Source of the DNA: Chytriomyces cf. hyalinus JEL632
Lineage: Eukaryota > Chytridiomycota > Chytridiomycetes > Chytridiales > Chytriomycetaceae
DNA length: 64,000 bases
NCBI GenBank assembly: GCA_025435555.1
Contig: JAIWWG010000027.1
Location: 124,001 to 188,000, forward strand
Reading direction: 5' to 3'
The translations under genes and the position numbers were made by a program. The notes beneath the pieces were generated by a model. The model made no database searches. It saw nothing but the letters and a program-made list of their open reading frames with translations, and was not told the origin of the DNA. The stretch's first letter is position 1; every line of letters starts with the position of its first letter. Shown piece by piece: positions 24,037-38,033 of this stretch.

Positions 24037-27000
24037 ATGGAAACGAGCAACCTCAGCCGTGCAATTCGCGACCTGAAGGCGCTGCGTTCAGAGGTCATGG
24101 CTCGTTCTGAGGAAATCCTGTCTCTTCTTGAACGGGAAATGTTGTGGACTGGAGTGGATCTCGCTCACGACAAACGGCCTCAAGCTTATCAACTTGCTGG
24201 TCTTCTTGATAATGCCGAATCGGAGCGCCGAGATTCTGTCAGCATGGGCGTCAGATTGACGGGCGACGATTATTTCAACGTTGTTGCTGGCTCTTCAGAT
24301 TCCATCTTTTCAGACTCTAGCAAGCGAAATTCAGTTGCTGGACGTCCTGCATCGCGACCGAGTGTGACATCATTTCAACTCAGCCGAAATGGATCACATT
24401 CGTTTCCGCGAAGAGGACCTCGCAATGGAGGTGCAAAAAAAGACGGTCAACAAAACGGCGGAAAGCCTCCTGCAAAACCAAAAAGTGAAGGAGGGGGATA
24501 TTTTCGCACAACCTCATTTAATCAGCAGAAGTCAGGAACCGGCAGTTCGAAAAGCGAGTTGCAAAATGAAATTTCGTTGGAAGGTTCAGTCGAAGAATTG
24601 GCCGCATCTCCACGAATGAGCATTAAGCCACTTCCTATCATTGCGGAGCTGCCGTCGCGATCTACTTCTTTCGCAGACGTTGTAGCGATCCCGCAGATAC
24701 CATCGGAGAATCTAGTGAAGCAAGCGTTCGAACGGAATATGGCGACCAAGGATTCATACCAAAAGTCGGTCATGATTGACATTGATAAATTTCAGTCTCC
24801 ATCAATAACATCGTCCCTTGTGGTCGGTACCTCAGATATTTCTCTCGAGGCGGAGGAATTGCCCGGCGGCAAAGAAACAACACCACCCACAATCGAAATG
24901 GAAGCCGGACAAGTAAAATCAAAGATAGCATCATCGCATGCATCCTCAATTAAACGAAAAAAGAGCCGCACCTCAACAATTAAGCCATCCGCAAGCACGC
25001 TTCCTACGGTTGCAAGGGTCGTAACTAGAAGTGGGTTGCGTGTACCACTCGCCCCAACAAAGTTTCAGGTCTTTTTCCTGCTGCCTGCTTTCGATCACCG
25101 CGGTAGAATGATCAGTTCGGAAGCCCTGTCCGAGTTTGGAGAAATTTCAGCAACATTCAGTTTGAACGGCATACATCCAAGATCGAGGTTCATGAATATT
25201 TGGGATATTACCGCCACAAGTGAGAATTAACCCCCGTATCTTCCCACGATATTCTCGTTTTTGCCAAGCAACTTAATAAGCTTGCACGCACAGTGTTTTA
25301 TATGTTGTTTTTGTGGATCATACCATTCTTGGTCGCATTTCACGAGACATTCGAAGTTATGGACCCTTGGATTGTGTCATCAGTTTGCTCCACTTTTTAC
25401 TTAATTGACTCGGTATTCTCCCTCTTGACGCCCCAAGTTGTAGCGTCGGATTTTGCTTATAATCTGGCTGAATACGAAAAAGCGAGACCTCCACTCCGAG
25501 ATTGGATGGTGCATTGGTGCAAGACGCGGCTATTGATTGACGTGTTAACACTGGTAAAACTTTTCTTATATGCGCAAGTTATGAATCTCTTCGGACTGCA
25601 TTAACCGTGGAATACCCGTTTCCCCCCCAACTTAGTTTCCATTCGCCAATATACTTGTGATTCCTCACGCGGAAATCCTTCAGCTTATTCAACTTTTACG
25701 AATCTATCGACTCCGTGAAAGTCTATCCCGATGTCCGACACTTAAAAACGCTGAAATTCTGCTGGATGAAGTGACCGGGGCGTCCGCATCCAAGGCGGCA
25801 CCGATTGTGTTTCTGCTGTTCTTTTTCATTCACTTCAACGCGTGCACAATTTTCTACATGGGCCATTTGACGGGGTTTGTGGGATGGAAAGTGCTGTGGC
25901 CTTTGTTCGACGAAGCGGGTTTGTTTGAAACGTATACTTGGACATTTTTCAAGGTTTTGTGTTTCATTTTTTTTGGAAACTGATTGCTGACTAACAAAAA
26001 GAAACAGGCAGTTGGAAATATGTTTCCGTCTTCATTCAAGTGAGATGCGAGATCATTCTATTTAGATTCTCTTTCTTAAAGTGCTGAATACTCTGCGTTT
26101 GTTTCACAGTCCTTGGCGAGCCGAAGAGCAAATCGCATCATTGATATACAGCATCCTTGCGGCCATCATCGTAAGCTGCCAAAAAACACGCGCATCACAG
26201 AATTAATACCACGTTGCAATATTACCAGTATGCTGTTTTCCTCGGAGCAATATCATCTGCTACCATGTCAGTCAATCCAGCCGGAAGATTGTTTGATCAA
26301 AAAATAGGAGAGTTACGCGATTATATTCGCTGGAAGGATCTCAGTGAAGACACAGAGGACAAATTGATCAGCTACTACGAGAGCCGGTATCGCGGAAAGT
26401 TTTTTGAAGAGGATGTGTTATTGGCTGATTTCAACGACTCTCTGAAGGCGGTGAGTGCCAATTGATACAGTAGTTTGGGTGCAAAAAGTTGCTGAAATAG
26501 GAATCTTGGGGCATTGTTTTTTTTTTCCCCCAGGAAATCTTGCTGCACAACACAAGAAAGTTGATTGAAGGAGTCCCGTTCTTGAAACGTACTCAAGGAG
26601 ACGGACGAGATGAGCTGTTTATCGGTCGCATCGCAACAGCATTACATTCTTTGAACTTTATCCCGGGTGACTTTGTCACGAAGCAAGGGGACACTGGGAG
26701 CGACATGTTTTTTATACTGACTGGGAAGGTTGAAGTCTACGTGAATGGAAAATATGCAATATCTCTGTGCAATGGCGCGTATTTTGGAGGTTTGTTCGTT
26801 TTTCAACTTAATTGGTTTTTTGTTTTTTAGTGATGGTTTGACGTTCAAATAATAGAGGTTGGGTTGATTACAAAGACGCTACGTACGGCGACAGTGCTGG
26901 CAAGGCTGCCTTCCATATTGTACCGTCTCACATACGCTGATTTTCACTTGATTCTGGATGACTTTCTGGACATGAAGCAACGGATCGACCTGCTCGCCCA

Positions 27001-27052
27001 GGAAAGGGAAAACGTGATTCGGCAAGCTGAAATGAGAAAATATGTGAAATAA
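24037..27052 (+). CDS. HCN/CNG-type cyclic-nucleotide-binding channel lacking the GYG filter
   Basis: Six-TM channel of the HCN/CNG superfamily. A ~390-residue Ser-rich cytosolic N-terminus leads to S1 (MFYMLFLWIIPFLVAF), S2-S3, a short S4 (QLIQLLRIYRLRESLSR) with four Arg, S5 (VFLLFFFIHFNACTIF), pore helix and S6 (IYSILAAIIYYQYAVFLG). A C-linker (KLISYYESRYRGKFFEED) and a CNBD follow; the phosphate-binding cassette is intact (YFGEVGL and RTATV). In the pore the filter position reads MFPSSFNPW, aligned without gaps to the LCIGYG-type filter of HCN channels, so the K+ signature is absent. The pore comes from a small exon (about 26008-26040) with good splice sites both sides. I chose the ATG at 24037. 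Ion selectivity cannot be predicted from this. Confidence 0.87.
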
Positions 27053-27410
27053 ACGCGTCTGTATAGAGAGAGTGTGTCCGTGTTCATACTTCTCGGACAT
27101 CCTTTCACCGCTGCTCGCAAACCGCCAGTCAACAACCAGAAAAACAACCAGAAACGGGATTCGAACTGCTGGTCTGTCACACGCAATCACTTTGAAAGGA
27201 GCGGAGAAATTTAAAATTTTCAACAATTTTCTTTTTCACATTTTCAGATGTCCAAAAAAAATTCTTGTTTCATCGCACTCGCAAAAAATCTAGATTTAAA
27301 TTGAGTTGATCCTGATTGCCGTTCACACCAGCAACGACCCTCGATCCCAGCCAGCACAGCAACCGACCTACACGCACGCAGAGAGCAGGAGAGGACAGAA
27401 CGCAAGAGAC
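27053..27410. other. Intergenic / 5' region of homeobox gene 1
   Basis: 358 bp. A motif GGGATTCGAAC near 27155 recalls a tRNA T-arm but the rest of a tRNA is missing. The remainder is probably promoter and 5' UTR of the downstream homeobox gene. Confidence 0.45.
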
Positions 27411-29799
<2,389 letters not shown>

Positions 29800-30134
29800 A
29801 TTTTTTATTTTTTACTCTCCTTTTTATTTTTTATTTTTCCTTTTTTCTCCCATTTCTCTCATTTCTCTTCTTTGTCAAGTGTCTTTTTGTTTAAACTAAA
29901 ATGAAAGAAAATTCATTGCTGTGTGCTGCTGTGCATGCGCATGTAAAATCTCATTATGACCTCAGACATCTTGTAAATGTCAAATAAAAAAACGCGAGTT
30001 ATACAATATTTATCTTGGTCTAAATGCTTTGAAATAAAGAAATGCGTTGCGGAAACAGGGGGAAAGGGGGGGATAATGTATGTACATGAAGGGAAAATAA
30101 GCAAGTGAACCCAAAAAAAAATGGCGAAAATAAA
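29800..30134. other. Shared 3' region of the two convergent homeobox genes
   Basis: 335 bp of T-rich then A/T-rich DNA with AATAAA-like signals on both strands. Probably both 3' UTRs and terminators. No gene is seen. Confidence 0.5.
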
Positions 30135-31963
30135 TCACTCCATCGAAGCCTCGCTCATTTCTTCACCCGACCGTGTTTCTTCTTCATCCACCTCAGTTTC
30201 GTCCCCACCGTCGTCTTCTGCCATCTGCCCTGAACCAGCACGTAACGGCCATCCTGCGGCGTGCGGAACACTCCCAAACGCGCCTTTCACATAATCATTC
30301 AAAGTAGCAGTTACATCTTCTGCGATTTCTTTGATTCCGCGAAGCACCATGTTTGGAATCTCATAGCTCCGATACAATCCACTACAAACAGGTGCAACAA
30401 CCTCAGCAACGGGCGACGACTTGCCTCCATTGAGCAGCAACTGCTGTTGGTGATACATTTGATACTTTCTCAGTTCATATGGTGTGGCGGGGTCTTGAAA
30501 TCCGGCGGTTCGAGCTTCTCGACGCAGTTTAGCACGCGCGTTTTGAAACCTTTTTTGACAAAAAAAAGTTGATGTTGGTGGCCGCGTAGAATTTCACGCT
30601 TTCAAGCTTTACCATAATCGAACAGCTTTTCGCGGCATACCCGTCACAGTCGCAACTCGCCCATGCGTTCCGCTGCTTGGATTCGGGTCCAAGTTGAATA
30701 AATGTGTCAAACAAGTCACTTGCGATTTGTTTAGACGATATCTGCGCGCAGTTTCACGTTTTCTAATTGTGCCTCGTGCTGTAGTCAAAGAATTCAAGGT
30801 TTTTGAGATGGTGGCAGTTTTTTTGGAAGCAGTGGTATTGGATTGTTTTTTTGGATTTTGTAATAGATTTTGTTCGGATGAGTGTCGTCGAGGTACAGTT
30901 TGTTGTGGATTGAAGGGAAGTTGCTGTGAGTGATGTTCTTGAAGCCGAATTTGTGCTAAATCGTGTTGCTGAGTCGTATGATGTTGATCGAGAGTGTCCA
31001 GCAGGGCTTGCTGAGGTTGTGGGATGGGCAGAGGAGACGCGTAGCCCAGGGAGTTTTGGTATTCTGGGTGAGCATGTGGGACATTCCACGGATTTTGTGG
31101 CTCACCCTGCTGTGGAAACACTTGAGCATTCTGAACTGAGTCCTGATCCCAACGATTTTGAGCTTCAGCGCTTCGATTATTTCTGCCCACCAAGTTCGAG
31201 GCGGTAAATCTGTTCGAAATTGAGTCCATAGAGGTATGTGACGTAGCAGAGTCTCTGCGGGTACTGTACAGATGGTCTTCATAAGATGCAATTTGATGGG
31301 ATATGGACTGGCTTTCTGCTGCGTGTGAGTGAAATGTCAGTGAGGGCGAAAAAATTAAAACAAACAAAAACGGAAGGGAATGAATCAATAAAAAAAAAAG
31401 GGGTGCACCAAACAATAGAATAATCAGAACATAAGAGATTATGGCATTTGCGATGCAATGCGAAGGATGTAGGAAAAAAAAAAAAAAAAAAAAAAAAGGG
31501 AAGCACCTGCATTTGTTGTGGGAAGACTACTTGATGAAGCCGGGCTGGTAGTAAGCGAAGCACAAGCAAAAGAATCTTTCTGCAAGTCAACAATTCTCGC
31601 ATCGGGAGCAAGCAAACAAACGGGACTGTCGACCAAGTTTTTGAAGCGTATATTGGATTTCAAGTCAGTTTGAGTGGCTTGGCCATCTGAACGCACGTGC
31701 AAATGTATTGGAGTTGCAGACATTGCCACGTGTTCTGAGCCAACTTGCCATGGAAGGCAGTTGGTCCGGCGAGTTTCGGGAAGTGGGTCGGGTTGGTCCA
31801 GATGTGGAGGGGTTTTGTGAGGCGGTGGCGGGGATAGCTTTGCAACAAAACGGGAGAAAGAGGGCAGCGCCGCCGGTTGCTGCTGCTGATGGTCGTTGAA
31901 TTGAGGTGTGAGGGATGCGTTTGCTGCAACGAGGGCCAGGGCTTCGAGTCCGCTGAAGTCCAT
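30135..31963 (-). CDS. Homeobox transcription factor 2 (convergent with factor 1)
   Basis: Three exons on the minus strand (31963-31507, 31315-30613, 30549-30135) give 524 residues with consistent phase. The N-terminus MDFSGLEALALVAANASL is followed by Pro/Ser-rich sequence. The homeodomain lies about residues 340-399: RRYRLNKSQVTCLTHLF, then TGMPRKAVRLWFQNARAKLR. W48, F49, Q50, N51 and R53 are kept, while position 52, usually Arg, is Ala. An acidic tail ends the protein (DETEVDEEETRSGEEMSE). The intron falls within the W48 codon after base 2, exactly as in homeobox gene 1. A T24 run lies in intron 1. Probably a nuclear regulator with unknown targets. Confidence 0.86.
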
Positions 31964-33072
31964 TTTCAAACAAACGAGAGTTTGGGGAAATAAGTTGTGC
32001 AGAATTGTCAGGATTTGTTGGCTGTTGAGCACACACACGGTATCTGAGCCGTCGCTGGGAAGTTCCAGGCTGTGCGATCAGGGAGGGAGCAGAGGGGCTC
32101 TGGGCGTGGGGCGAGAGTGCTAATTTATCAATGTGAACAGCATAAAATAAAAAATATACAGGTTATCGTTGGGTCGATTTTGATTGGTCTGATATTACGT
32201 CACACCAGACAACTTTGTTTGTATTTACTGTGCTGGATCGTGTTGGCATCCATCGGACGGGTGGGCTCCAAGCGATAGTAGACTGATGACCAGACTGTGC
32301 GCGATCGACTCAGTCGCGAGGACGTGGGCCACGCAAGGGGACCCTGCTTACACGTGTTTTTGTGGCCGCACAGCTTGTGCTTCATTCGGTTTACGCATGT
32401 TGAAGGCAAATAAGATCTATACATGATCACAAGGTGTGTGGAATTGAAGTAGGATTGTGCGCCTATTTATTTATTTATGGGCATGGCTGTTTTCTTGCGT
32501 TCCCTTTGCTTGTTCCCATTCAGCCTGAACTTTCTTTCCAATGTTTCATTCGGGCGTCGGAACATCAAACACAAGTGCGAGCGTCTATTTGGCGCCGCGC
32601 GAACCATGCCAGCACCGCAGCACGCAACCCTAGAGCATCATGGCCGCTGCGTTTGTCGTGAGCCGGGACTGTTATCGTCTTTATCAGGACGCGGGGTTTT
32701 GTGGCACAGGTGAAAAGCAGGGTTCGCTGCAACTGATCGCAACAATTTTGGACCCGTCTCTCCACATCCAAACTGTGCGTTGCCACTGCTCGGGTGCAGC
32801 AGCCATCCCAGCTCCCTCTTGCCGTCCTTTGCATCCGTCAACACGCCCCACAACGCCCTGACAGGAACCAGCTGTCGATGCCAGGTCCGCCTTAATCGAA
32901 ACGAACGTAAAAAAATAAGAAAAAGGCGATGCTTGGCTCTCTGCTTTTTTCCTCAAAATTTTTCCCCTAGAGAACACAACCAAAAAAAAAGAGGCACCCG
33001 CAAATCGGGAAGCGAAATTTGGAACATAACTGCGGTCGATAAGACTTTACCCCATTTGAATTGAGCGCACAT
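31964..33072. other. Long divergent intergenic region between homeobox 2 and the PP1 regulator
   Basis: About 1.1 kb. It holds short open frames, the best at 32640-32861 (ATG, 73 codons, no recognisable family), which may be an upstream exon or chance. The size suggests regulatory sequence for both flanking genes. No motif can be assigned. Confidence 0.4.
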
Positions 33073-36000
33073 ATGGACAGGAAGGAGAGAGCAGAGGGCG
33101 AGACGCTCGTCGCGGAGTTGGCCATTGCAACCACGGCCGGAGAGGACGCAGTCACAGCGTGTGAGGTGGAGGCAGAGATAGCTGCGTCCGAAGCAGGCCA
33201 TAAATGCCGCAGCAGCTGCGCCCAGTCACACCACGGCGGTGTCTCCATGCGACGGAGTCTTTCGGCGTCTGTGGCGGGGCGGCGGCGGAGTCTATCGGCG
33301 GCGGCAGGGCCAGGGTTGTCCGCTCTGCCTGTCGCAGGCTATGCAAACAAAGACTGCAGCAGCAACAACAGCAACCACAGCAGTAACAATAACAACATCT
33401 CGAATAACAGCACCACCACCAACAACGCGTTTCTTACTCAGCCCGTCGCAAACACGTCGCTTTCCCCAGTACCCCACCCCCACACAATGGCCCAAGTACG
33501 AAGACCCAGTCAGAACCCGCAGTCAAACTCTCCATCAAAACACTCTGACAACACTTCAGCCCCTCCCCACTCGGCCCCGATGAGCGCTTTTTTGGCAAGG
33601 TCGCCATCCCTGCCGATCTCATTCTCCCTCAAAAGTTCGCCATCTGCCCATGCCCATGCTCAGTTTCATCCCTCAGATCAACAACAACAAGCAAACACAG
33701 CGTCAGGTCCATTGAATCATTTGGACAACAGGTCCATTGTTTCTCCCACAATGAATTCCCAAACAGAAATTCCTTCAAAGAATCCTGAACCCCCAACTGC
33801 AATATCCGGCCAAACATCTGAACGCCACGCATCCCATTCAGAAACACCTGTTCAGAGTAATTTCTACGATACTACAGCGCACATGTGTGCACCGGCAGTG
33901 CGTGTCCATCAGACGCCACCGACTTCACCGACTTCACCGACTGCTCAGCAGACATATTTTATTTCCACGACCTCTCCATCATGGCGATCTGCAGGAAGAA
34001 GAATGAGTTTGTCAGACCCTACCGCTGGTCAAACATGCTCTATGCAGTCGGTCAGGTCACAACAAGATGCTACAAATTCATCTGATCACTCTGCGCTTGA
34101 GGTTCAAAAGTCAGTTCAAGCCGCTGCTCATCATGTGGTACAAGAATCGGAACGGGAATTGAATCAGCAAGCTTCGCAGGGAAACGGCGCCTTTGAGCAA
34201 AAGCGAGAAAGTGCAACGGAAGAACCCTGTTTGGGGCCTCTCCGGGATAGTCCACAGCGCATCACAACGACAGGTACATGTGCTCTCTCATTATTAAACA
34301 TGGCTCGAACGCATTTTTTTTGGTCGGGAAAAAACGTGCCGGAACTTTTTTTTTCCTTGTTGACACTGCATGACTCATGTCTCCTAACATTCATAAAACA
34401 AAAACTTCACGAAACAGGAGTCTACGTTCAAGCCAGCAAACTTGAATCTCCAATTATTCCTTCAGAGAGTCCCGTGATTCGACCTATCCTCAAAAAATCG
34501 ACTTCTGCCACCCAGTTAAACTCAACTATGGCACCCGACACCAACAGCATTCTTGATTCATTCAAAGTCACGCCCGTTCATTCACCTGTCCCAAACATTT
34601 CGTCCAAATTTAATGGCGGCTCGCCAACAGCAACTCGCTCTCATATTCACACATCAAAATCCGCTCCAAATTTGTCAAAGACACCGGATTGGATGCCAGA
34701 ATACCGTAGATCTGGGCGTAGAGATTCTGTCAAGAGTCTATGTTTCGACAATGCAATCAAGAAGGTGCGGTTGATGTTCTTCCCCTCAACGTTTTTTTTT
34801 TTTAAAATTTTAATTAACTTATGAAACCACAGGTGTGCGTTTTTTCTTCAGATGAGTCTCCTGCTCGCATTGCCCAATCGCCGCGGTATGTGATCGAATC
34901 ATCGGATGAGGGAAGCTCGCCTGAGTCGGACATTGAAGAAATTCTTGGAAGTGGATCTTTTGACTACTTTGATGACTGTGACGACTTTACCGAGGGAAGT
35001 CTTTCGAAAAAACCAATTGTAAGTTTTGAAAAACGGAGAGAATCACTGTGATTTTCACTGACACCCGTATTTGTAGACGAAAATTTATGAACCTTGGGTT
35101 GTCAATTCACGGTCACACAAGTTTCCGAATTTGACTTTTCCCGCCGTGACATTGGACTCTCTGATGCTCTCATCCAGTAAATCAAACACGATTTTAAGTC
35201 CTTCATCAACGCCAAATCCGACGTCAGGAAGCCACTCTCAACAGCCGCAACGTGTCACTGCAACTATCCTGATCCGAAATATCGCCTACTCCAAATTTGT
35301 CCTTGTTCGATATACATCGGACGGCTGGAAATCATTTCATGATGTTGAGGCCACATATCAAGGCGTTGTGATACCAAGCACCTCTTCAACAGCCGGAATT
35401 GACCGCTTTATGGCATCCATAGATTTAGACAAAATATCTCCACCCGTACCAGCCAAAATGAACAGCTTCTATGAAGAAGGGCGTGACTTTGAGCATGAAA
35501 TACTCAACTTTGAGTTTGCAGTCTGCGGCCGCATGAATGGCACAGAATACTGGGACAATAACTGTGGTCGAAACCATGAACTCATTCTACGTCGCGGCGT
35601 CCGCTTGATGCCACTCATGAGTGCTGCAACTGCAGCGTTAATGACGGCATCCAAAGGAACCCTCAGAACGGTTGAAGCCGTCATCGAGGCTGCACAAAAA
35701 GCTGCCGTCCAAACTGCAAAAGCCGTTGCTGAAGAAGCCAAGGCGATAGAACGCGACTTTGAGCAGAGCAGCCCGTATCGACGTAATTCCCTTCCGTCAC
35801 CCACTTTGGAATTGGAAACGGTTCCTGACACGCGACCTGCCCGAGCTCAGTTTACCTTGAACTCTGTGTCACGCACTGTGACAGCGGGTGGAACGCCAGT
35901 GATGCGCCGAAAGGCAGGGATTTTGGGAGGCGGCGGATGGGGCAATGGGTTGTATTCTCTTTGCGCACCATCCTTCTCGGACGATGACGATGACGACGAA

Positions 36001-36939
36001 TATGACGATCAAGATACGATTGTCCCGGAAAAACCTGCAACAATTGTTCCGTCTCATATTCAAGAGTATCACAGTGATTGGGCATTCGGAAGCCATCATG
36101 CAACATCGGCCTCTGTGGAGTCTGGAGGCGATTCTGATTCTGCGACTGCCACCTATCCACCACCATGGGCACTTCAACGTCCAGCACAGTACCAAAGTGA
36201 TACATTGTATTCGCTGTCGTCGCGTGCAGGATCACCAGTCTCCCTCTCAACGGAACTTTCGGCTTTTCCGAGCTCATTTTATCACCATCACCAGCAGCAG
36301 CACCAGCAGCTACATCAGCAGCAACAGCAACAGCAAAATCAGACTGCAAACAACTTGTACAATCATGGACACACACTTCTCCACCGTGTTCAGCATTACC
36401 AGCAACAAAAAAATACCCCAGTCAAACATGACTTGAAAGCGGAGCTTCAGAAACACGACTTGAAACTGGATACTTTTAAAATTGGGAAAATGTTTGGAAA
36501 CGAATCGTTTTTCCACACTCAAAAAAGCGCATCGTCGTCCTTTGAATCGGCGTCTACTTTGGCGGATTCTCCGTCGGACAGTTTATCAAGCATTGAAAGC
36601 GATTCTGGACGCTTGTCTGGCGGGCTGCATCTGAAATATGATGCGGCCGTGTCGACACAACAGCAGGAAAACGTGACAACAAAGTTTCTGCGGCGCAGTA
36701 AATCGACGGATTTAATTTCTCGCCAGCAGCAGCCATCGCGGCATCCTCAGCAACACCAGCAACAACAACATAAAAAACACATGTGGGACTCTCGAGTCTC
36801 AGCCGGAGACCTGGACACAATTTTAGGAAGGACTGACGAGGATGATGCGGAAGACATGAAGAGAATTTTGGACCGCAAAGTAATGCAAAGTATTGAAGGA
36901 TGGTCCTTGTGGGATGCTGATGGTGAAAACGATGAATGA
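33073..36939 (+). CDS. Glycogen-targeting PP1 regulatory subunit with CBM21 (Gac1/PPP1R3-like)
   Basis: Proteins of this type bring protein phosphatase 1 to glycogen and glycogen synthase. The first ~550 residues are Ser/Pro/Gln-rich. A segment with a PP1-docking-like motif follows (SVKSLCFDNAIKK, then VCVFSSDESPARI), resembling the Gac1 RVxF region. A clear CBM21 domain lies at about 35260-35600: TILIRNIAYSKFVLVRYTSD, then GWKSFHDVEATY, DRFMASIDL, and EYWDNNCGRNHELI at its end. Downstream is low-complexity sequence with Ala-rich helix and Gln/His runs to the stop at 36939. At least four exons (introns near 34272-34420, 34765-34832, 35020-35076). The start is the first ATG after an in-frame stop; an upstream exon is possible. 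Confidence 0.84.
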
Positions 36940-37289
36940 CGTTTTTTGGAACGAAAACAGTGAGGCGTTTCAGTTGGGTTTCAGTTGATTTATTATCATT
37001 ATTTTTTTTGTTTATCTTCTCCCCTCCACTTTTACGTGGTTTGGTGGCGCCTGTGCATATCCCATTTTTCATATCTTTTATTCCGATTCTAGTTTCAAAG
37101 AATTCTGGTTGAGCGTGTGCGGCGTTTTTGTGAATATGTTTTTTGGCTCTCGTTTTTTTTTTTTTTTTTGAAATTGGGCACAGAAAAAAGGCTTGGGTGA
37201 AAAAGTGCCTGTGCCACACCTACCTTCCAAGTATTAAAACGCGAAAGGGATGGCCAAAAGAAACAAGGCAGACATCCTGAACAGCAAAC
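36940..37289. other. Intergenic region downstream of the PP1 regulator
   Basis: 350 bp, T-rich in the middle (a T17-type run near 37155). Probably the 3' UTR of one gene and the promoter of the next. Nothing else is supported. Confidence 0.4.
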
Positions 37290-37991
37290 ATGAAGAACAA
37301 GTCCATCTCACCGAAACCCTCCAAGAAAGAATCCAAACCGGCCACGGCGGATCCGGACAAGACTCGGTTAGAATGGTGTCTCACACAGCGACTCATGCTG
37401 GACAGCAACCAGACCGACGACGATGCCGACGAGGACCTAGACACGGACGTGATTGAGTTTGTGGCAGAGCAGTTGTATCAAGAAGCACGGCATCGAGAGC
37501 GATCGAAGCACGCGAAACCGTCGTTTGATCTGATTCAAGAGACATGTAACTTGGGGCTAGCGTCAAGCAGTTCGCATGCGTCCAGTCTTTTATCAGAGAC
37601 GCTGAATGACTGGCGTAGCGAATGCGAGCGCAGAAACGAAATTACCAGGGTGGAGGAGGACGATGCGGCTGAGGAGGAAGGGGACGGTGATGAGGAAGAA
37701 GGGGAGCAAGAGTTTCTTCGACCGGGAGAATGCGTGATATGTTACCGCATCAAACCGCTCACGTTCCATCACTTGATACCCCGCAAAACACACAAGAAAG
37801 TGGTGCGGCTTGGACTTGCGAGCAAACAAGAGTGCCATTCGCGAGGGATCTATTGCTGCCGGATGTGCCATAACGCGTTGCATGGGAGTATTGAGCACTG
37901 GGATATGGCCACAGAGTACAATACTCTGGATAAGCTCATGACGCATAAGGCGCTGATTCGGTATCAAGTGTGGGCTGCAAAGCAGAAGTGA
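37290..37991 (+). CDS. HNH-endonuclease-fold protein
   Basis: Single exon, 233 residues. The N-terminal half is acidic and charged (TDDDADEDLDTDV, EEDDAAEEEGDGDEEEGEQ). The C-terminal ~85 residues carry an HNH-type zinc-beta-alpha-metal core: CVIC at the start, FHHLIPRKTHKKV with the paired His, and CCRMCHNALHG closing the zinc site. Eukaryotic proteins with this layout exist but their substrates are mostly unknown, so nuclease activity is inferred from family only. The stop lies 42 bp before the next start on the same strand. Confidence 0.8.
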   Translation: MKNKSISPKPSKKESKPATADPDKTRLEWCLTQRLMLDSNQTDDDADEDLDTDVIEFVAEQLYQEARHRERSKHAKPSFDLIQETCNLGLASSSSHASSLLSETLNDWRSECERRNEITRVEEDDAAEEEGDGDEEEGEQEFLRPGECVICYRIKPLTFHHLIPRKTHKKVVRLGLASKQECHSRGIYCCRMCHNALHGSIEHWDMATEYNTLDKLMTHKALIRYQVWAAKQK

Positions 37992-38033
37992 TTTGCGCCA
38001 ACAGACAAAAATAAAAACGTTCCATAGAGAGAT

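Noticed and set aside
27121-27215. tRNA-like T-arm (GGGATTCGAAC on plus, i.e. GTTCGAATCCC on minus)
   Set aside because: The flanking T-stem does not pair, and no acceptor stem or anticodon arm can be folded at the right spacing.
32640-32861. 73-codon ATG frame upstream of the PP1 regulator
   Set aside because: No family match, no clear splice link to the next gene; kept only as a remark in the intergenic entry.
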